Source: Bacteroidota bacterium
GTDB lineage: Bacteria > Bacteroidota > Bacteroidia > UKL13-3
Direction: 5' to 3'
Assembly (NCBI GenBank): GCA_947459075.1
Contig: CANHBJ010000004.1
Coordinates: 1 to 44,753, forward strand
Length of the DNA: 44,753 bases
Part shown: positions 1 to 10,278 of the stretch, piece after piece
How the letters are laid out: the number at the start of each line of letters is the position of its first letter
Numbering within the stretch: the first letter of the stretch is position 1
Translations under genes and position numbers: made by a program
Notes under the pieces: generated by a model
What the model saw: only the letters and a program-made list of their open reading frames with translations
Told to the model about the DNA's origin: nothing
Database searches by the model: none

Positions 1-79
1 ACACACCTGCACGAGCATGGGTGTGGGTATCTGTTTTTAATAAATTAAAATTCATTATTTAGCGTGCTAGGTAAATAGC

Positions 80-778
80 TTATCCTTCAAAGTGTAAAGA
101 AAATTGAATTAATTGAGGAACCAATCGGTCGATAGATTCGGTATATATATAACCATCATGGTAAAGACTATTGCCAATGGTGTTGTAAAACTTTATTTCT
201 GGAGAGAATTTAAAATATTCGAAATACATATCCAAACCAAAACCAACTTCGTAACCAAAAGTAATTGGAACAAGTGACACAACGGGTTTACTTATACTTC
301 TGTCTTGTTTTACTGTTGATGCTAAATCATAGCTAGCCCTCATGCCTCCAATTACATATACACGAACATTTTTTCTTCGGTCTGATTTAAATTTAATAAG
401 CAAGTCGGCATCACAATAAGCGGATTCTATTTCGGTCGTTTTTTTGCTGTTTTCAAACTCGTAATTGATGTTTCGTTGTACAAAAGAAATGACAGGAAAC
501 AATAAACGTAAATCCCAGTTTTCTCCCAAATGTAAGTTAGTAATTGCTCCTAAACCTATACCTGGGAAAGTAACCGAATTAATACTTTTAACTGTATCAA
601 ACGGTGCACGATCTGCGCGTCTGTCAATTCGCACACGACCAGTATTGGTTCCTATAGTAAAACCAAAGTGTATTCGTTTATTATCGTATTGCTCCATATT
701 GGCTTGGGCAAACAAATTGAAACTACATAACAATATTGTTAGTGTTGTTATTATTTTATGGCTGTGTATAGCGTACAA
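80..778 (-). CDS. porT: PorT/SprT-like T9SS-associated outer-membrane beta-barrel protein
   Basis: 232 aa with N-terminal signal peptide (ending FNLFAQ), beta-barrel-like alternating pattern, and position directly downstream of ubiE as in other Bacteroidetes; TTG start overlapping the ubiE 3' end. Confidence 0.7.
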   Translation of the reverse strand: MYAIHSHKIITTLTILLCSFNLFAQANMEQYDNKRIHFGFTIGTNTGRVRIDRRADRAPFDTVKSINSVTFPGIGLGAITNLHLGENWDLRLLFPVISFVQRNINYEFENSKKTTEIESAYCDADLLIKFKSDRRKNVRVYVIGGMRASYDLASTVKQDRSISKPVVSLVPITFGYEVGFGLDMYFEYFKFSPEIKFYNTIGNSLYHDGYIYTESIDRLVPQLIQFSLHFEG

Positions 779-1476
779 ATTCCAAATGTTAAAGGTTTTA
801 TTTCTATCTTCTTGTATCCAGCATTTTTTAAGTATGCGGCAAAATTTTCTCCCTCAGGAAAATGTTCTACAGATTCTGGTAAGTAGGTGTAGGCTGTTTT
901 ACTTTTACTAATTAAACCACCCCAACCTGGTAAAATATATTTAAAGTAAAAGTTATATAACTGTTTAAACGGAAACGATTTTGGTTTGCTGAATTCTAAT
1001 ACAGCCAATTTACCTCCATTACGAGTTACACGATACATTTGGTTGATGCCTTGTTGTAAAAATTCGAAGTTACGTACGCCAAATGCAACGGTAATGGCAT
1101 CAAATTTATTGTCTTCAAAAGGCAAATTTGCTGAGTCTGCTTGTTTAAGTGTGATTTTACTATTTAGCGCTTTATTGCTAATTTTATTACGCCCAACTTC
1201 CAACATTTGGTTGCTAATATCAATTCCAATAATGTGATCTGGATTAAGCTTTAAGGCAGCAATAGCTAGATCTGCAGTACCAGTTGCAACATCTAGGATT
1301 TGCTTAGGGTTAACCTCTTTCAATGAGTTAATCGCTTTTTTGCGCCATATTTGGTCTATTCCCATCGACAAGAAACGATTTAGAAAATCGTATTTAGGAG
1401 CGATACTATCAAACATCTGCTCAACTTGCTCACGTTTACTGCTTTGTGTGTCTTTGTATGGTTTAACTTCTATCAA
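751..1476 (-). CDS. ubiE: Demethylmenaquinone methyltransferase UbiE/MenG
   Basis: SAM-methyltransferase motif ILDVATGTADLAIAA, FDAITVAFGVRNF, and typical C-terminus. Confidence 0.95.
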   Translation of the reverse strand: MIEVKPYKDTQSSKREQVEQMFDSIAPKYDFLNRFLSMGIDQIWRKKAINSLKEVNPKQILDVATGTADLAIAALKLNPDHIIGIDISNQMLEVGRNKISNKALNSKITLKQADSANLPFEDNKFDAITVAFGVRNFEFLQQGINQMYRVTRNGGKLAVLEFSKPKSFPFKQLYNFYFKYILPGWGGLISKSKTAYTYLPESVEHFPEGENFAAYLKNAGYKKIEIKPLTFGICTLYTAIK

Positions 1477-1543
1477 AATCGTAAAAAATTATTTGCAAAA
1501 ATAAGGTATTCCATTTAGGTTGTTAGCTTTGTAAGATTATTAC

Positions 1544-2152
1544 ATGGAAATTAAACAAGTAAAGTTCGTAAAAAGTTCGGCAGATTTAGCAGGCTGCCCC
1601 GAGGGGCCATTCCCTGAATTTGTATTCACAGGAAGAAGTAATGTTGGTAAATCTTCTCTTATTAATATGATTGTGAATAGGAATGAAATGGCCCGCACTT
1701 CCTCTAATCCCGGAAAAACCATTACAATAAATCATTATTTGATAGAAGATAAATGGTATTTAGTTGATTTACCTGGTTATGGTTATGCCCGTAGAAGTAA
1801 AACCTTGCGTTCTAAATGGGAGGATTCTATGGAAGATTATATCAAAAATAGAGAGCAATTGCAATTGGTTTTTATCTTAGTTGATAGCCGTATTGATCCT
1901 CAAAATAAAGACTTAGATTTTATTAATAGTGTTGCTGATTGGGGTATACCATTAGCTGTTATTTTTACCAAAACAGACAAGAATAAACAGTCAGATACAG
2001 TAAAAAACATCAATAAATTTAAAACAGAGTTGTTAAAAAGTTGGGAAGAATTGCCCTTGATGTTTGAAACGTCATCGCTCAAAAAGCGTGGTAGAGAGGA
2101 AATTTTGAATTTTATTAGTGAGTGTACTAAAAACTATTACTCTTTAAGGTAA
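1544..2152 (+). CDS. engB: Ribosome biogenesis GTP-binding protein EngB (YihA/YsxC)
   Basis: G1 GRSNVGKSSLIN, G3 DLPGYGYA, G4 TKTDK. Confidence 0.95.
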   Translation: MEIKQVKFVKSSADLAGCPEGPFPEFVFTGRSNVGKSSLINMIVNRNEMARTSSNPGKTITINHYLIEDKWYLVDLPGYGYARRSKTLRSKWEDSMEDYIKNREQLQLVFILVDSRIDPQNKDLDFINSVADWGIPLAVIFTKTDKNKQSDTVKNINKFKTELLKSWEELPLMFETSSLKKRGREEILNFISECTKNYYSLR

Positions 2153-2155
2153 TTG

Positions 2156-3283
2156 TTAGTCAAAAAACAAATCACTTGCTATACCATCTGCTAAAATAAA
2201 AGCCTGCGGAGTAAGTTTAAAACTTTTCCCATTATCTATTATTTTTTGTTTAATGATGTAAGGCTCGATTTTTTGTTTCAAAATTTTAGCTAACTGAATA
2301 CCGAATCTTGTATTTATTATCTGCCAATTGCACCCCCAAATGGTTCTTAGGCCTGTCATGATGTACTCGTTAATGCTATTCTCTAAGGTTAGGTTTTCAA
2401 TTTCTAATGATAATTTACCCGAAACTATTTGTTTCATGTAAAGTTGGTTATTAGCTATGTTCCAACTTCTTTGTTTTCCATTAAAACTATGTGCTGAAGG
2501 CCCAACACCCAAGTATGGTTCATTTTGCCAGTAGCTTGTATTATGAACCGCGTATTCTTGGTTGCGAGCAAAATTACTTATCTCGTATTGTTCAAATCCG
2601 TATTCACCAAGCTGATTAACGAGTATTTCAAATTGCTTTGCGGCTTTTTCTTCATCAAGTGCGGGTAATTTTCCTTTGAATATTTGACTTTGCAAAGCAG
2701 TTTTAGGCTCAACAGTTAAACAATAAGCTGATACATGGTTTAACCCAAGTTTGTTTACTTTCGCTAGGTTTTTTATCCAGTTTTGATTCAATAGGGTAGG
2801 GCCTCCATAAATCAAATCGATACTGATTTTATTAAAGCCAAAATCTTGAACTAGCTTAATACTGTCCTCTGCTTCATGTGCCTTGTGCGCTCTATTCATC
2901 CAAATTAAATCGTCATCAAAAAAACTTTGAACGCCCATACTAAACCTGTTTACAGGCGTTTTTTTTATGGCATGTAATTTTTCAGTTGTAATATCGTCTG
3001 GGTTTGCCTCAATAGTTATTTCTGCGTTTTTTTCTATTTCAAAGTTGTTATTAATGCTTTCAAACAAATCGTTTAGTAATGATTCATTCAAAATACTTGG
3101 GGTGCCACCACCTATATAAATGCTATTAAGTGGTTTGTTTGGTAACTCATGTTTACGTAGTTCTATCTCCAATGAGATGGCTTTAACCATATCAGCTGCA
3201 TAATGAACTTGTGTACTGAAATGAAAGTTGCAGTAGTTACAAGCTTGTTTGCAAAATGGGATATGAATATACAGTGATGCCAA
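2156..3283 (-). CDS. hemW: Radical SAM heme chaperone HemW (coproporphyrinogen III oxidase-like)
   Basis: N-terminal YIHIPFCKQACNYCNF, GGGTPS motif, MGVQSF. Confidence 0.93.
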   Translation of the reverse strand: MASLYIHIPFCKQACNYCNFHFSTQVHYAADMVKAISLEIELRKHELPNKPLNSIYIGGGTPSILNESLLNDLFESINNNFEIEKNAEITIEANPDDITTEKLHAIKKTPVNRFSMGVQSFFDDDLIWMNRAHKAHEAEDSIKLVQDFGFNKISIDLIYGGPTLLNQNWIKNLAKVNKLGLNHVSAYCLTVEPKTALQSQIFKGKLPALDEEKAAKQFEILVNQLGEYGFEQYEISNFARNQEYAVHNTSYWQNEPYLGVGPSAHSFNGKQRSWNIANNQLYMKQIVSGKLSLEIENLTLENSINEYIMTGLRTIWGCNWQIINTRFGIQLAKILKQKIEPYIIKQKIIDNGKSFKLTPQAFILADGIASDLFFD

Positions 3284-3324
3284 TGTTTTGTGTAATTACA
3301 GAGATAAATCGTTTAATTTGAAAC

Positions 3325-5115
3325 GTGCCACAAAGGTATTTTAAAATAATTGTATTGTTGGTTGTGCTGCAAATAAAAACAGCATACCCACAAGCTATGT
3401 TCAAAATTAAGTGGATATCCGACAGCGCTTCTACTAATGCAGTAAAACTAATATTGTTAGATGATCAAACTTTTATTGATTCAACCAAGTGCATTCAAAA
3501 AATTAGCCAAGTCATAAATAAACTTGCCGAGCAATCTTATCTTACTGCTGGTGTATCAAATATTCGTTTCAACGATTCACTTTGTGTTGTTAAGATTAAT
3601 TTAGGGAACAGTTATAAATGGATTAAATTGTCTGGTGGTAATATTCCTGAAGACATATTTACAGCAAGTGGTTGGCAGCAAAATTTATTTTACAATCAGG
3701 TATTTAATTATCAAATTTATGTTCAAAAAATAACACAAATAATTAGCTATTTAGAGCAAAACGGATACCCATTTGCACAAATTAAATTAGATAGTGTAGA
3801 AGTGCTTAGCGATGGAATATCTGCAGTGTTAAATTTAGATAAAGGCGATTTAGTAAAGTTTGATACCATTGAAATTATTGGTGACGCGAGCATTAAAAGT
3901 TGGTATGTTGCCAAGTATTTGGGTATTAAAAAAGATGCCTTGTATAATGAGCAAATTTTAAAACGTATTGATGCCCGATTAAGTCAGTTGTCATATATTC
4001 AAACAACTCGCCCATCTCTAATATATTTTGTTGGCGCAACGGCTAAACCTGTTGTCTATTTAACCAATAAAAAAAGTAGTAGCATTGATGGTATCATAGG
4101 TTTTGCTCCTAGTAGTGATAACAATAAAGATAAATTGCTAATTACAGGGGAGGCTAATTTGAAATTGCATAATTTGTTTGGTACTGGAAAAGGTTTTGAT
4201 TTGGCATATAGGAGTTTTTTAAGTGGCTCACAAGAGCTAAAAACACGTATTACTTGGCCTTATATTGCTCGCAGTAATATTGGGGTTGATTATGAATTAA
4301 ACCTGTTAAAATTTGACAGTACTTTTTTAGATGTAAAGCATGATTTAGGCATTCAGTATAGATTTGTTGGTAGCGATTATGTTAAGGTGTTTTACAGTAT
4401 ACAAAATACATCATTATTAAATATTGATACCAATGCCATAAGAATTACAAAAGCCCTTCCTGTATCAAATGATTTAAAAGTAAATTTATATGGTTTGAGT
4501 GCCAAAGTTGTGCGATACGATTATTACTTAAATCCCAGAAAAGGTTTTGGATTTGATGTTTCTGCAGCCGTTGGATCAAAACAAATTATACGAAATCCCA
4601 CGGTAGATGCAATTAAGTTTACCCAAACTGATGGTTCAGTAAAAAGTTTATATGATAGCATAAAGTTGTCCTCCACACAGTACAGGTTATTGTTTAAAGG
4701 AGATGTGTTTGTACCCCTTACTCAGCGCAGTACCATAAGGATTGAAGGTAATTTCGGTCATGTGCAAAGTCCTGTGTTGTTTTTTAGTGAGTTATTCAGA
4801 CTTGGTGGAATTCGTTCATTAAAAGGGTTCGATGAACAGGCTATATTTGCTTCATCCTACGGAATAATAAACACAGAGATTAGATATTTGTTGCAACAAA
4901 ATAGCCATGTTATGTTATTTTGGAATGGAGCATGGTATCAAAATACAATCAGAAAACCAATTATAGAAGACACTCCCTTTGGTTTTGGTGCCGGGTTGAA
5001 TTTTGAAACAGGAGCGGGTATCTTTTCTTTATATTATGCTTTAGGTAAACAATTTAATAACAGTATAGAATTTAATAAGGCTAAAATACATTTTGGTTTT
5101 GTGAATTATTTTTAA
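3325..5115 (+). CDS. BamA/TamA-like outer-membrane protein (POTRA-like N-terminus plus C-terminal barrel)
   Basis: 596 aa with signal peptide; C-terminal FRLGGIRSLKGFDEQ (Omp85 RGF-like region) and FGFGAGLNFETGAGIFSLYYALG; GTG start. Confidence 0.75.
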   Translation: MPQRYFKIIVLLVVLQIKTAYPQAMFKIKWISDSASTNAVKLILLDDQTFIDSTKCIQKISQVINKLAEQSYLTAGVSNIRFNDSLCVVKINLGNSYKWIKLSGGNIPEDIFTASGWQQNLFYNQVFNYQIYVQKITQIISYLEQNGYPFAQIKLDSVEVLSDGISAVLNLDKGDLVKFDTIEIIGDASIKSWYVAKYLGIKKDALYNEQILKRIDARLSQLSYIQTTRPSLIYFVGATAKPVVYLTNKKSSSIDGIIGFAPSSDNNKDKLLITGEANLKLHNLFGTGKGFDLAYRSFLSGSQELKTRITWPYIARSNIGVDYELNLLKFDSTFLDVKHDLGIQYRFVGSDYVKVFYSIQNTSLLNIDTNAIRITKALPVSNDLKVNLYGLSAKVVRYDYYLNPRKGFGFDVSAAVGSKQIIRNPTVDAIKFTQTDGSVKSLYDSIKLSSTQYRLLFKGDVFVPLTQRSTIRIEGNFGHVQSPVLFFSELFRLGGIRSLKGFDEQAIFASSYGIINTEIRYLLQQNSHVMLFWNGAWYQNTIRKPIIEDTPFGFGAGLNFETGAGIFSLYYALGKQFNNSIEFNKAKIHFGFVNYF

Positions 5116-6084
5116 ATGAGATTAGTAATAATATATATCGTCATTCTATTTAACATGCTTGCATGTAAAAGTGTGTTAGCACAAAATAATGCTGATAGTT
5201 TTAATTTTTCAGCTGATACATCGTATGTTAGCGATAGTCTATATACTGACAGTGTTTTTCAATCAACAATCTTTAGAAATAGAAGTTCTTATAGTTTGAT
5301 GGATACATTAACTAATGATACCATACTTAATCGTATTTTTAAATCTTACGCGACCATAAATAACCAATATATTGAACGTAAAACCGCACGTAAAAATTTA
5401 CCCACTGTTAAAGAAATTAAGATCCGCGAAGTAGATCAAAACAAATGGAAGTTCATCGCGATCATTTTTATCTTGGCCTATGTTGCTTTTGTTCGTATAT
5501 CCAATTCTAATAACTTTCGTACCTTTATTTTATCGGTATTCAATTTAAAGTTAAGTCGTAAAATTTGGGAAGATCAGCGGTCTTTCTTTGGCTTTGTAAT
5601 TATTCAGCTTTTTGCAATTTACCTTTTTATTGCAGCTTTGTTCATTACTAATTACATGGAGCTAAAGCATTTACTTTATTTCGAAAACTACAAAATTCAG
5701 TTTGGTTTGGTACTCCTTATTTTAACTTTGGTATATTTAGCTAAGTTTCTGCTTCACTATATTTTAGGAGTATTATTGCAAATGAAAAATTTAGCTGTTG
5801 GTTTTGTTAGCAATACCATATCAGTAAATAACTTTGTAGCATTAATTATTTTCCCAGTAACAGTTTTTAGCATTTACGCAAATAATCCCTTTTTAGCTGT
5901 TGTGCTTTCACAAGCCATTATCGCAATTTTCTTTTTTAGCGTGGTTTATCGAGTTATTCGGATTCTACTTTTAAGTAATAGTTTTTTCAGTTTCCCAACA
6001 TTTTATTTATTTCTTTATCTTTGCGCACTTGAAATAGCACCTTGGTTTATTATTGTTAAATTTTTAAACAATTATTACTCTTGA
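5116..6084 (+). CDS. DUF4271-like multi-pass membrane protein
   Basis: Several C-terminal TM helices, located directly upstream of hemD as in other Bacteroidetes; start abuts the preceding stop. Confidence 0.7.
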   Translation: MRLVIIYIVILFNMLACKSVLAQNNADSFNFSADTSYVSDSLYTDSVFQSTIFRNRSSYSLMDTLTNDTILNRIFKSYATINNQYIERKTARKNLPTVKEIKIREVDQNKWKFIAIIFILAYVAFVRISNSNNFRTFILSVFNLKLSRKIWEDQRSFFGFVIIQLFAIYLFIAALFITNYMELKHLLYFENYKIQFGLVLLILTLVYLAKFLLHYILGVLLQMKNLAVGFVSNTISVNNFVALIIFPVTVFSIYANNPFLAVVLSQAIIAIFFFSVVYRVIRILLLSNSFFSFPTFYLFLYLCALEIAPWFIIVKFLNNYYS

Positions 6085-6839
6085 AAAACGCCAAAATAAA
6101 AAGTATTATTATTTCTCAACCCAAACCGGAGTCCGACAAGTCACCGTACTTTGAGTTAGCCAAGCGTTTAAGCTTAAAGATGGATTTTAGACCTTTTATT
6201 ACAGTGTCACCAATTCCTTATAAAGAGTTTAAAACCCAAAAGGTTAATATTTTAGATTACACAGCTATTATACTCAACTCCCGGAATTCGGTTGACCATT
6301 TCTTTAGAATGTGTATCGAGGCTAAAATCGAGATGCCTCCTGAAACCAAGTATTTTTGTGTAAACGATAGTATTGCAAATTATTTGGCTAAGTACATTCA
6401 AGTACGCAAGCGTAAGGTATTTACTGGTAAATCTACCGAAACAGAGTTGTTAAATGTGATTAAAAACCACCCTACTGAAAACTATCTTTTCCCTTGTAGT
6501 GACTGGAGAAAGCCAGACATCGAAAAGTTTATGAAGAAGAATAAATTTAAATATAAAGAAGCATTCTTCTATCTAATTGTTTCCTCTGATTTAAGCGATT
6601 TAACCAATGTAAACTACGATATTATATGCTTTTTTAGCCCAGCTGATATCCGTTCTTTATTCGAAAATTTCCCTGAATTTAAACAAAATAATACCCTTAT
6701 TGCTGCATGGGGGGCAACAACAGTTAAAGCAATTATTGATGCTAAATTAAAGGTAAATATAATGGCTCCAAGCCCTGAAAGCCCAAGTATGATAATGGCT
6801 TTGGATAAGTACATCGAATCTCATAATAAGAAAGTGTAA
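6081..6839 (+). CDS. hemD: Uroporphyrinogen-III synthase
   Basis: HemD-like pattern (VNDSIANYLAKY, ICFFSPADIRSLFENFPEF, IAAWGATTVKAI); TTG start overlapping the upstream stop (TTGA). Confidence 0.85.
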   Translation: MKNAKIKSIIISQPKPESDKSPYFELAKRLSLKMDFRPFITVSPIPYKEFKTQKVNILDYTAIILNSRNSVDHFFRMCIEAKIEMPPETKYFCVNDSIANYLAKYIQVRKRKVFTGKSTETELLNVIKNHPTENYLFPCSDWRKPDIEKFMKKNKFKYKEAFFYLIVSSDLSDLTNVNYDIICFFSPADIRSLFENFPEFKQNNTLIAAWGATTVKAIIDAKLKVNIMAPSPESPSMIMALDKYIESHNKKV

Positions 6840-6859
6840 CTTGATATAACATTACTTTT

Positions 6860-6890
6860 AAGCGGCAACACCTGTGTTGCCGCTTTTTTT
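6860..6890 (+). terminator. Intrinsic terminator downstream of hemD
   Basis: aagcggcaacac-ct-gtgttgccgctt followed by a T-run. Confidence 0.9.
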
Positions 6891-6905
6891 GTTTTAAAAA
6901 ACCAT

Positions 6906-6935
6906 TTGACTTATTAAAATAATGTTGTATACTTG
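6906..6935 (+). promoter_or_regulatory. Candidate Bacteroidetes-type promoter upstream of porP
   Basis: TTG-N19-TATACTTG, close to TTG / TAnnTTTG. Confidence 0.45.
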
Positions 6936-6969
6936 TTAATCAAAAATAAAACAACACTACATTAATAGC

Positions 6970-7926
6970 ATGAAGAAACTACTAATAGGCATATTATTGG
7001 CAACCGGTGCAAGTTCTGTCTTTGCTCAGCAAGATGCGCAATTCACGCAGTTCTTCCGCAATAAACTTAATTACAATTCGGCTTTTGCAGGAAGTGAAGA
7101 TGGGAAAATTTGTGCCTCGCTTTTATATCGTACACAGTGGTTAGGCTTCGGGTCTAAAGAAAAAGGTCAAAGCCCATCAACTTTTGGTGGCAACGTTCAT
7201 GCTCCGCTATTGGGCGGAAAGTTAGGTTTAGGTTTGAATATTTTTAGCGATAATCAAGGTTTTGAAAGCACTTTAACGCCAACAATTTCTGTGGCTTATC
7301 ACCATACTTTCCAAAATCAACATAAGTTATCGGGTGGTATCGGCATCGGTTTTATTCAAAAATCACTTGATGGAGGTAAGCTTAAACCACAAAATGATGG
7401 AGACAAAGCGATACCAAACAGTTTAGTTAACGGAAATGCGTTGGATTTGAACTTCGGTATATATTATCAAATTCCATCAATTGCTGGATTTGATAAGGTT
7501 TATGCAAGCTTATCAGGTACGCATTTAAATCAGGCACAAGTTAATTATGGACCAATAAAATATAATGCAACCATGCACTATTATTTAATGCTTGGTGGTG
7601 TTTATGATATGGGTACATTTACTATTGAGCCGAATATTTTTGTTAAAAATGCGATAAAAACTTCACTTGATTTAAATGTAATGACAACCTATAATGGAAA
7701 TATATTAGGTGGTATAACTTACCGTTCGGTAGACGCATTGGCATTGCTTGCGGGTTATAAATTTTCTGATGTATCAAGCGCTATGGTATCTTATGATTTA
7801 ACAACAAGTAAGCTATCACAGTTTAGTAATGGTACAGTAGAAATTAGCTACAGACATTGTTTTGGATTTAAAACAGAGCCACCAGTAAAAACCATAAGAC
7901 CAATTTATACACCAAGATTTTTATAG
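6970..7926 (+). CDS. porP: PorP/SprF family T9SS membrane protein
   Basis: QQDAQFTQFFRNKLNYNSAFAGS start typical of PorP/SprF proteins; directly upstream of gldKLMN. Confidence 0.9.
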   Translation: MKKLLIGILLATGASSVFAQQDAQFTQFFRNKLNYNSAFAGSEDGKICASLLYRTQWLGFGSKEKGQSPSTFGGNVHAPLLGGKLGLGLNIFSDNQGFESTLTPTISVAYHHTFQNQHKLSGGIGIGFIQKSLDGGKLKPQNDGDKAIPNSLVNGNALDLNFGIYYQIPSIAGFDKVYASLSGTHLNQAQVNYGPIKYNATMHYYLMLGGVYDMGTFTIEPNIFVKNAIKTSLDLNVMTTYNGNILGGITYRSVDALALLAGYKFSDVSSAMVSYDLTTSKLSQFSNGTVEISYRHCFGFKTEPPVKTIRPIYTPRFL

Positions 7927-7985
7927 TGATTAACAATAAGTTAGCTGTGGTTAACGTTAAGAATCTAAAAAAAACTGCAGCGAAG

Positions 7986-8015
7986 TTGTATTTTTAGTCA
8001 AATTATATAATTTTG
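7986..8015 (+). promoter_or_regulatory. Candidate Bacteroidetes-type promoter upstream of gldK
   Basis: TTG-N19-TAATTTTG, exact match to TTG / TAnnTTTG with 19-nt spacing. Confidence 0.55.
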
Positions 8016-8045
8016 CCTTATTAAAACTAACTATATCATTCCAAA

Positions 8046-9347
8046 ATGAAAAACATCAAATGGTTTATATCAGCCCTAATTTTAAGTACATTGTTCGGCT
8101 GCGGCATGAGCAGTGACAAGGGCGAACTAACCGGTGTACCAGGAAGAAGAACATGGTTTCACCCACAACCTTATGGAACAATTTATGTTCCTTCAGGATC
8201 AATTCATGTGGGTGCCAATGAGCAAGACATCCCAATGGCTCAAATTGCCCCAAATAGGCAAATAACCATCACATCTTTTTACATGGATGAAACAGAGATT
8301 ACAAACAACGAATATCGTCAGTTCGTATATTGGGTTCAAGATTCTTTGTTCAGAAATAAACTTGCCGAAAACAATCCTGAGAAGTATTTTTTCCCACTAC
8401 CTGAGGGTGAAGAGGACGAATCTATGCGTGGGTTGAATTGGGAAGAGAAAATAGACGAGGAAGATGTTAAAGCTACAGAAGATATTAAAAACTTCTTCTA
8501 TAACCAAGCTGAAACGTATTACAAAGTGAAGCAAATTGATGTTAGAAAGTTAGTGTATAGTTATGATTTTATTGATCAACGTGCTGCTGCTCAAGTAAAA
8601 CGTCAAAACTGGAAAAATGTAAACCGTGCTGATTTCAAAAAGAAAAAAGAAGTAGAGATATACCCTGATACATTGGTATTCATTCGCGATTATACTTATT
8701 CATACAATGACCCAATGACACAGGTTTATTTCTGGCATCCTAAATATGATGATTATCCAGTTGTCGGTGTTAATTGGCATCAAGCAAATGCATTTTGTGA
8801 TTGGAGAACAAAATATCTAAATTCATTCTATGCAGATATTCTTGAAAATACTGTAACAAGCTTCCGTTTGCCTACAGAATATGAGTGGGAGTACGCAGCT
8901 CGTGGTGGTCGTGATCAAACTATGTATCCATGGGGTGGCCCATATATTCGCAATGCCAAAGGTTGTGCACTTGCTAACTTTAAACCAGGTCGTGGTGAAT
9001 ATAGTTCTGATGGTGGAGTTTATCCTATACGTGTAGCATCATACTTTCCAAATGATTTTGGTTTGTATGATATGGCAGGGAATTTAGCAGAGTGGACTAG
9101 TACAGCATACGCTGAATCAGGGAATTTGTTTACTCATGATTTGAATCCTGATTTTCAATATGATGCTAAAGAAAGTGATCCTGAAACACTAAAACGTAAA
9201 ACAATACGCGGTGGATCATGGAAAGACGTTGCTTACTTTGTACAGAACGGATCTCGTTCATACGAATATCAAGACAGTTGTAATTCTTATGTAGGATTCC
9301 GTTGCGTAATGAGTTACATTGGTCGTTCAAATCGTGACAAAAATTAA
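8046..9347 (+). CDS. gldK: T9SS/gliding lipoprotein GldK (PorK), SUMF1/FGE-like domain
   Basis: Lipobox LFGCG; FGE-fold motifs PVVGVNWHQANAFCDWR, RLPTEYEWEYAARGG, RGGSWKD, YVGFRCV. Confidence 0.95.
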   Translation: MKNIKWFISALILSTLFGCGMSSDKGELTGVPGRRTWFHPQPYGTIYVPSGSIHVGANEQDIPMAQIAPNRQITITSFYMDETEITNNEYRQFVYWVQDSLFRNKLAENNPEKYFFPLPEGEEDESMRGLNWEEKIDEEDVKATEDIKNFFYNQAETYYKVKQIDVRKLVYSYDFIDQRAAAQVKRQNWKNVNRADFKKKKEVEIYPDTLVFIRDYTYSYNDPMTQVYFWHPKYDDYPVVGVNWHQANAFCDWRTKYLNSFYADILENTVTSFRLPTEYEWEYAARGGRDQTMYPWGGPYIRNAKGCALANFKPGRGEYSSDGGVYPIRVASYFPNDFGLYDMAGNLAEWTSTAYAESGNLFTHDLNPDFQYDAKESDPETLKRKTIRGGSWKDVAYFVQNGSRSYEYQDSCNSYVGFRCVMSYIGRSNRDKN

Positions 9348-9411
9348 TAACAAACACAAATAACAACTTTAATAAAACAATAATTTAACCTTTTAAAAAC
9401 AGATTTCTAAC

Positions 9412-10215
9412 ATGTCAAGTTCAAAAAGTTTATTCGAAAGCGAAAAATTCAAAAAAATAATGGCTAAAGTTTACGGACTTGGGGCCGCGGTTGTAATTGT
9501 GGGTGCATTATTTAAAATATTGCATTGGCCAGGTGCCGATGTGATGTTAATGGTGGGTCTATTAACCGAAGCATTTCTATTTACAATTTCTGCATTTGAA
9601 CCTTTACACAAAGAAACTGATTGGACTTTGGTTTATCCAGAATTAGCAGGTTTAGATTCTGCTGAAAAAGGGAAAAACTCAGGTACAGTTACTCAACAAT
9701 TAGATAAAATGTTGGAAGAAGCTAAGGTTGGTCCTGAATTAATTCAAAGTTTGGGTAACGGATTGAAAAGTTTAAATGAAAACGTTACCAATTTAAAAGA
9801 TTTATCATCTGCAGCGGTTGCAACTGATGAATATACCAAAAGTGTACAAAATGCTGCGGTTTCTGTAAATGGTATTAGTAGTTCTTATGCAAAAGCTGTT
9901 GATGCTATTGGAGGATTAGTTACCGCATCTGAGGGGTCAAAAGAATATGGAGCGCAAATAGATAGAATGACCAAAAACTTAAGTTCTCTAAATGCAGTTT
10001 ATGAATTAGAAATTACAGAGTCTAATAATCATTTGAAGTCAATTAACGAATTTGTAGGTAACCTATCAAAAGTTGTAAATAATCTTTCAGAAACCCACAC
10101 AGAAACTGAAAACTTTAAAAACGAAATGGGTAAACTTTCAACTAATTTAACTGCTCTAAACAATGTTTATGGTAATATGTTAGCTGCAATGAATGTTAAT
10201 CGTTCTTCTAACTAA
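9412..10215 (+). CDS. gldL: T9SS/gliding motor protein GldL (PorL)
   Basis: Two TM helices near the N-terminus (YGLGAAVVIVGALFKILHWPGADVMLMVGLLTEAFLF), then helical tail; gene order gldK-L-M-N. Confidence 0.95.
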   Translation: MSSSKSLFESEKFKKIMAKVYGLGAAVVIVGALFKILHWPGADVMLMVGLLTEAFLFTISAFEPLHKETDWTLVYPELAGLDSAEKGKNSGTVTQQLDKMLEEAKVGPELIQSLGNGLKSLNENVTNLKDLSSAAVATDEYTKSVQNAAVSVNGISSSYAKAVDAIGGLVTASEGSKEYGAQIDRMTKNLSSLNAVYELEITESNNHLKSINEFVGNLSKVVNNLSETHTETENFKNEMGKLSTNLTALNNVYGNMLAAMNVNRSSN

Positions 10216-10278
10216 TTATATTTAATTATAAATTTTTTTTCGATTCAATAATTACTAAAGTAAGGGAGAATATAAAAG

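Noticed and set aside
1-40. Possible hairpin at the left edge (acacacctgc acga gcatgggtgtgggtatctgttttt)
   Set aside because: Looks like the right half of a terminator for a gene outside the window, but the left arm is cut off, so it is not listed as a feature.
465-911. Track ORF of 148 aa on + strand
   Set aside because: Antisense to porT/ubiE, both with strong family evidence; no recognisable domain.
2150-2160. Tail-to-tail engB/hemW with 3-bp gap and no terminator
   Set aside because: Compact convergent pairs are common; nothing further to support antisense regulation.
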